Shown in pieces: positions 62,746 through 64,000 of a stretch of 64,000 bases of DNA. The stretch lies in the NCBI GenBank assembly GCA_914767715.1, contig OU612065.1:30628001-30692000 (forward strand). The letters run 5' to 3'. The stretch's first letter is position 1. The number at the start of each line of letters is the position of its first letter. A program made the translations under genes and the position numbers. The notes beneath the pieces are model-generated. The model did not search any database. It saw nothing but the letters and a program-made list of their open reading frames with translations, and was not told where the DNA came from. This DNA comes from Membranipora membranacea (lineage: Eukaryota; Bryozoa; Gymnolaemata; Cheilostomatida; Membraniporidae).

Positions 62746-64000
62746 GTTAGCAAGTTCATAGTGTGTGATTCAATATCTGTGATTACAGCTCTGTGAACAA
62801 TATGAGTGGCCTAGCTCATCCACCACAGAGTTAATTATGTCTTTGGGATTGACCACTGTCATTATTATCTTTTTGACCATGTTCAGATACCCAATCTCAT
62901 CTTCAAAGATAGTTAGGCCCGTAATTAAATCTCAAAGTTAACAAGGATGGATATCTTCTTTGGAATCAACTATGTGTCGTTGAGATTTGGAACTAGTTGA
63001 GAATTTGTGCATCGTACGTTTCTGCTTTTGAAACTAGGACGTTCCCTTTTACGATTGGATGTTTTGTTTGTGGTTAACTGCGATGTCTGGAGTGGTGGCC
63101 TTGGACCAGTGCCAAGCCAAGCTATTGATTGGGCTCAATATGAGTAGGGATGGGAGGTTTAACCGCTAAGCGTGAGCTAAGCGTGAGTCGGGTCTGAAAA
63201 GAATAACAATGATCAGCTGATCGACGCTCAGCGCTAGCAGATACACTTGTTGTCTTACTCTTATGTTATACCTGCGCTCAATAGCTACCTGTCATTGTGA
63301 TACTAGACAACAAAACAAAACATAGCTAAGCAAATCTAAGCCTGTGACTGTGTCTATCGAACAAGGCATGTATGAAAAACTCATCTATCATTGGTCGAGC
63401 CAGGACATGTTAAAAAAAGCTACGGGACGGAGGTGTGCAAGTCGAGACCGCCATACATTTTGGAGGTCTTCTAATTGCCTCACCTCAAATCATATAAACT
63501 GCCGTAATCAATCAAGCAAGATTAGTTTCCATGACAATGTTCTTTGGCTTTCCGAGGATTCCATGATAGATGATCACACAAGCGTCAATGTTGAGGCGGT
63601 ATCAATCTGTTTGGATACGTCTTTTTGAAGGCAATAAAGATTGAATTGAACATTTATGGGTCCAATAGCCTGGATGAAAAGGCTTGGAGAATATATGCAT
63701 AGAGAGGCTGTTGTTGGTAACATCAAATTGCAATTACTGTCTACTTTACTTCACCCCTAACTGGCAGAAATTAAAGCTCTACAAAAAACAAAAGGAAATT
63801 GTGTGCAATAAGATCTATGAGTTTTAAGTGGTAATTGTAGCCCACTTCTCTCCTAATAACATGCTGCGGTGCTTACATTGTACTTTTGCTGACAATCAAG
63901 TTACAACTTATTGTTGGAATGACTGATTTTTATCTTGATGTGGCACATTTTAAGTTGTGCACAACTAAGCAGCAATCAATCAGGGCAATGTGATAATCGT
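62746..64000 (+). other. TET intron running off the window
   Basis: After the donor at 62746 no further TET exon (expected next: the segment following MEER) was recognised up to the window edge. A 94-codon open frame at 63344-63628 does not resemble TET or any family I know. Confidence 0.6.

Noticed and set aside
63344-63628. Possible next TET exon or a separate gene
   Set aside because: The 94-codon frame has no resemblance to the TET cysteine-rich or oxygenase sequence and no supporting exon partners.

Overview
The window is nuclear DNA from a multicellular animal, most likely an invertebrate. Every recognisable gene is split by GT-AG introns. The families are animal ones: a secreted Frizzled-related protein, a membrane-spanning collagen, a CXXC-type TET dioxygenase and a claudin/calcium-channel-gamma-like four-pass protein. 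Intergenic DNA is AT-rich and full of short inverted-repeat elements, SINE-like sequences and microsatellites. The phylum cannot be fixed from sequence alone. No bacterial, plasmid or phage features were seen.

Layout, left to right. 1-5.3 kb: no gene; simple repeats, a tRNA-like SINE head and small hairpins. 5.4-9.9 kb (minus): claudin/PMP22/CACNG-superfamily gene, four coding exons plus an upstream untranslated exon, with two related MITE-like elements in its introns. 10.3-10.6 kb: a striking zero-loop 110-bp-arm palindrome beside a second palindrome and a 14-bp tandem array. 12.2-15.3 kb (plus): complete three-exon sFRP of the SFRP1/2/5 type, behind a GC-box/TATA-like promoter. 17.0-24.7 kb (minus): complete nine-exon SAP30BP (HCNGP) gene, with a 996-bp TA-flanked DNA element in its last intron. 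26.9-30.0 kb (minus): four-exon gene for a single-RRM glycine-rich RNA-binding protein with a Y/G/Q-rich tail. 30.7-49.1 kb (plus): MACIT collagen (collagen XIII/XXIII/XXV type), at least 23 exons, with two alternative C-terminal exons. 51.2-52.2 kb: decayed LINE reverse transcriptase interrupted by a (CACTAC)n array. 55.3 kb: minus-strand SINE. 54.2 kb to beyond 62.7 kb (plus): 5' half of a TET gene, running off the window within its catalytic region.

The genes are a normal mixed neighbourhood rather than one pathway. sFRP and the collagen are secreted or surface signalling and matrix products. SAP30BP, the RRM protein and TET are nuclear and act in transcription, RNA processing and DNA demethylation. 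The RRM gene and the collagen are divergent, with start codons only about 0.66 kb apart, so they may share a promoter region.

Exon junctions were placed by hand by matching splice sites, codon phase and family homology. All junctions reported for the six genes are phase-consistent. The most unusual points are the duplicated collagen C-terminus (one copy ending in a stop codon that abuts an intact splice donor), a phase-compatible open cryptic exon in the RRM gene, and the long hairpins at 10.36 and 25.81 kb. I found no convincing evidence of an entirely new biological system.
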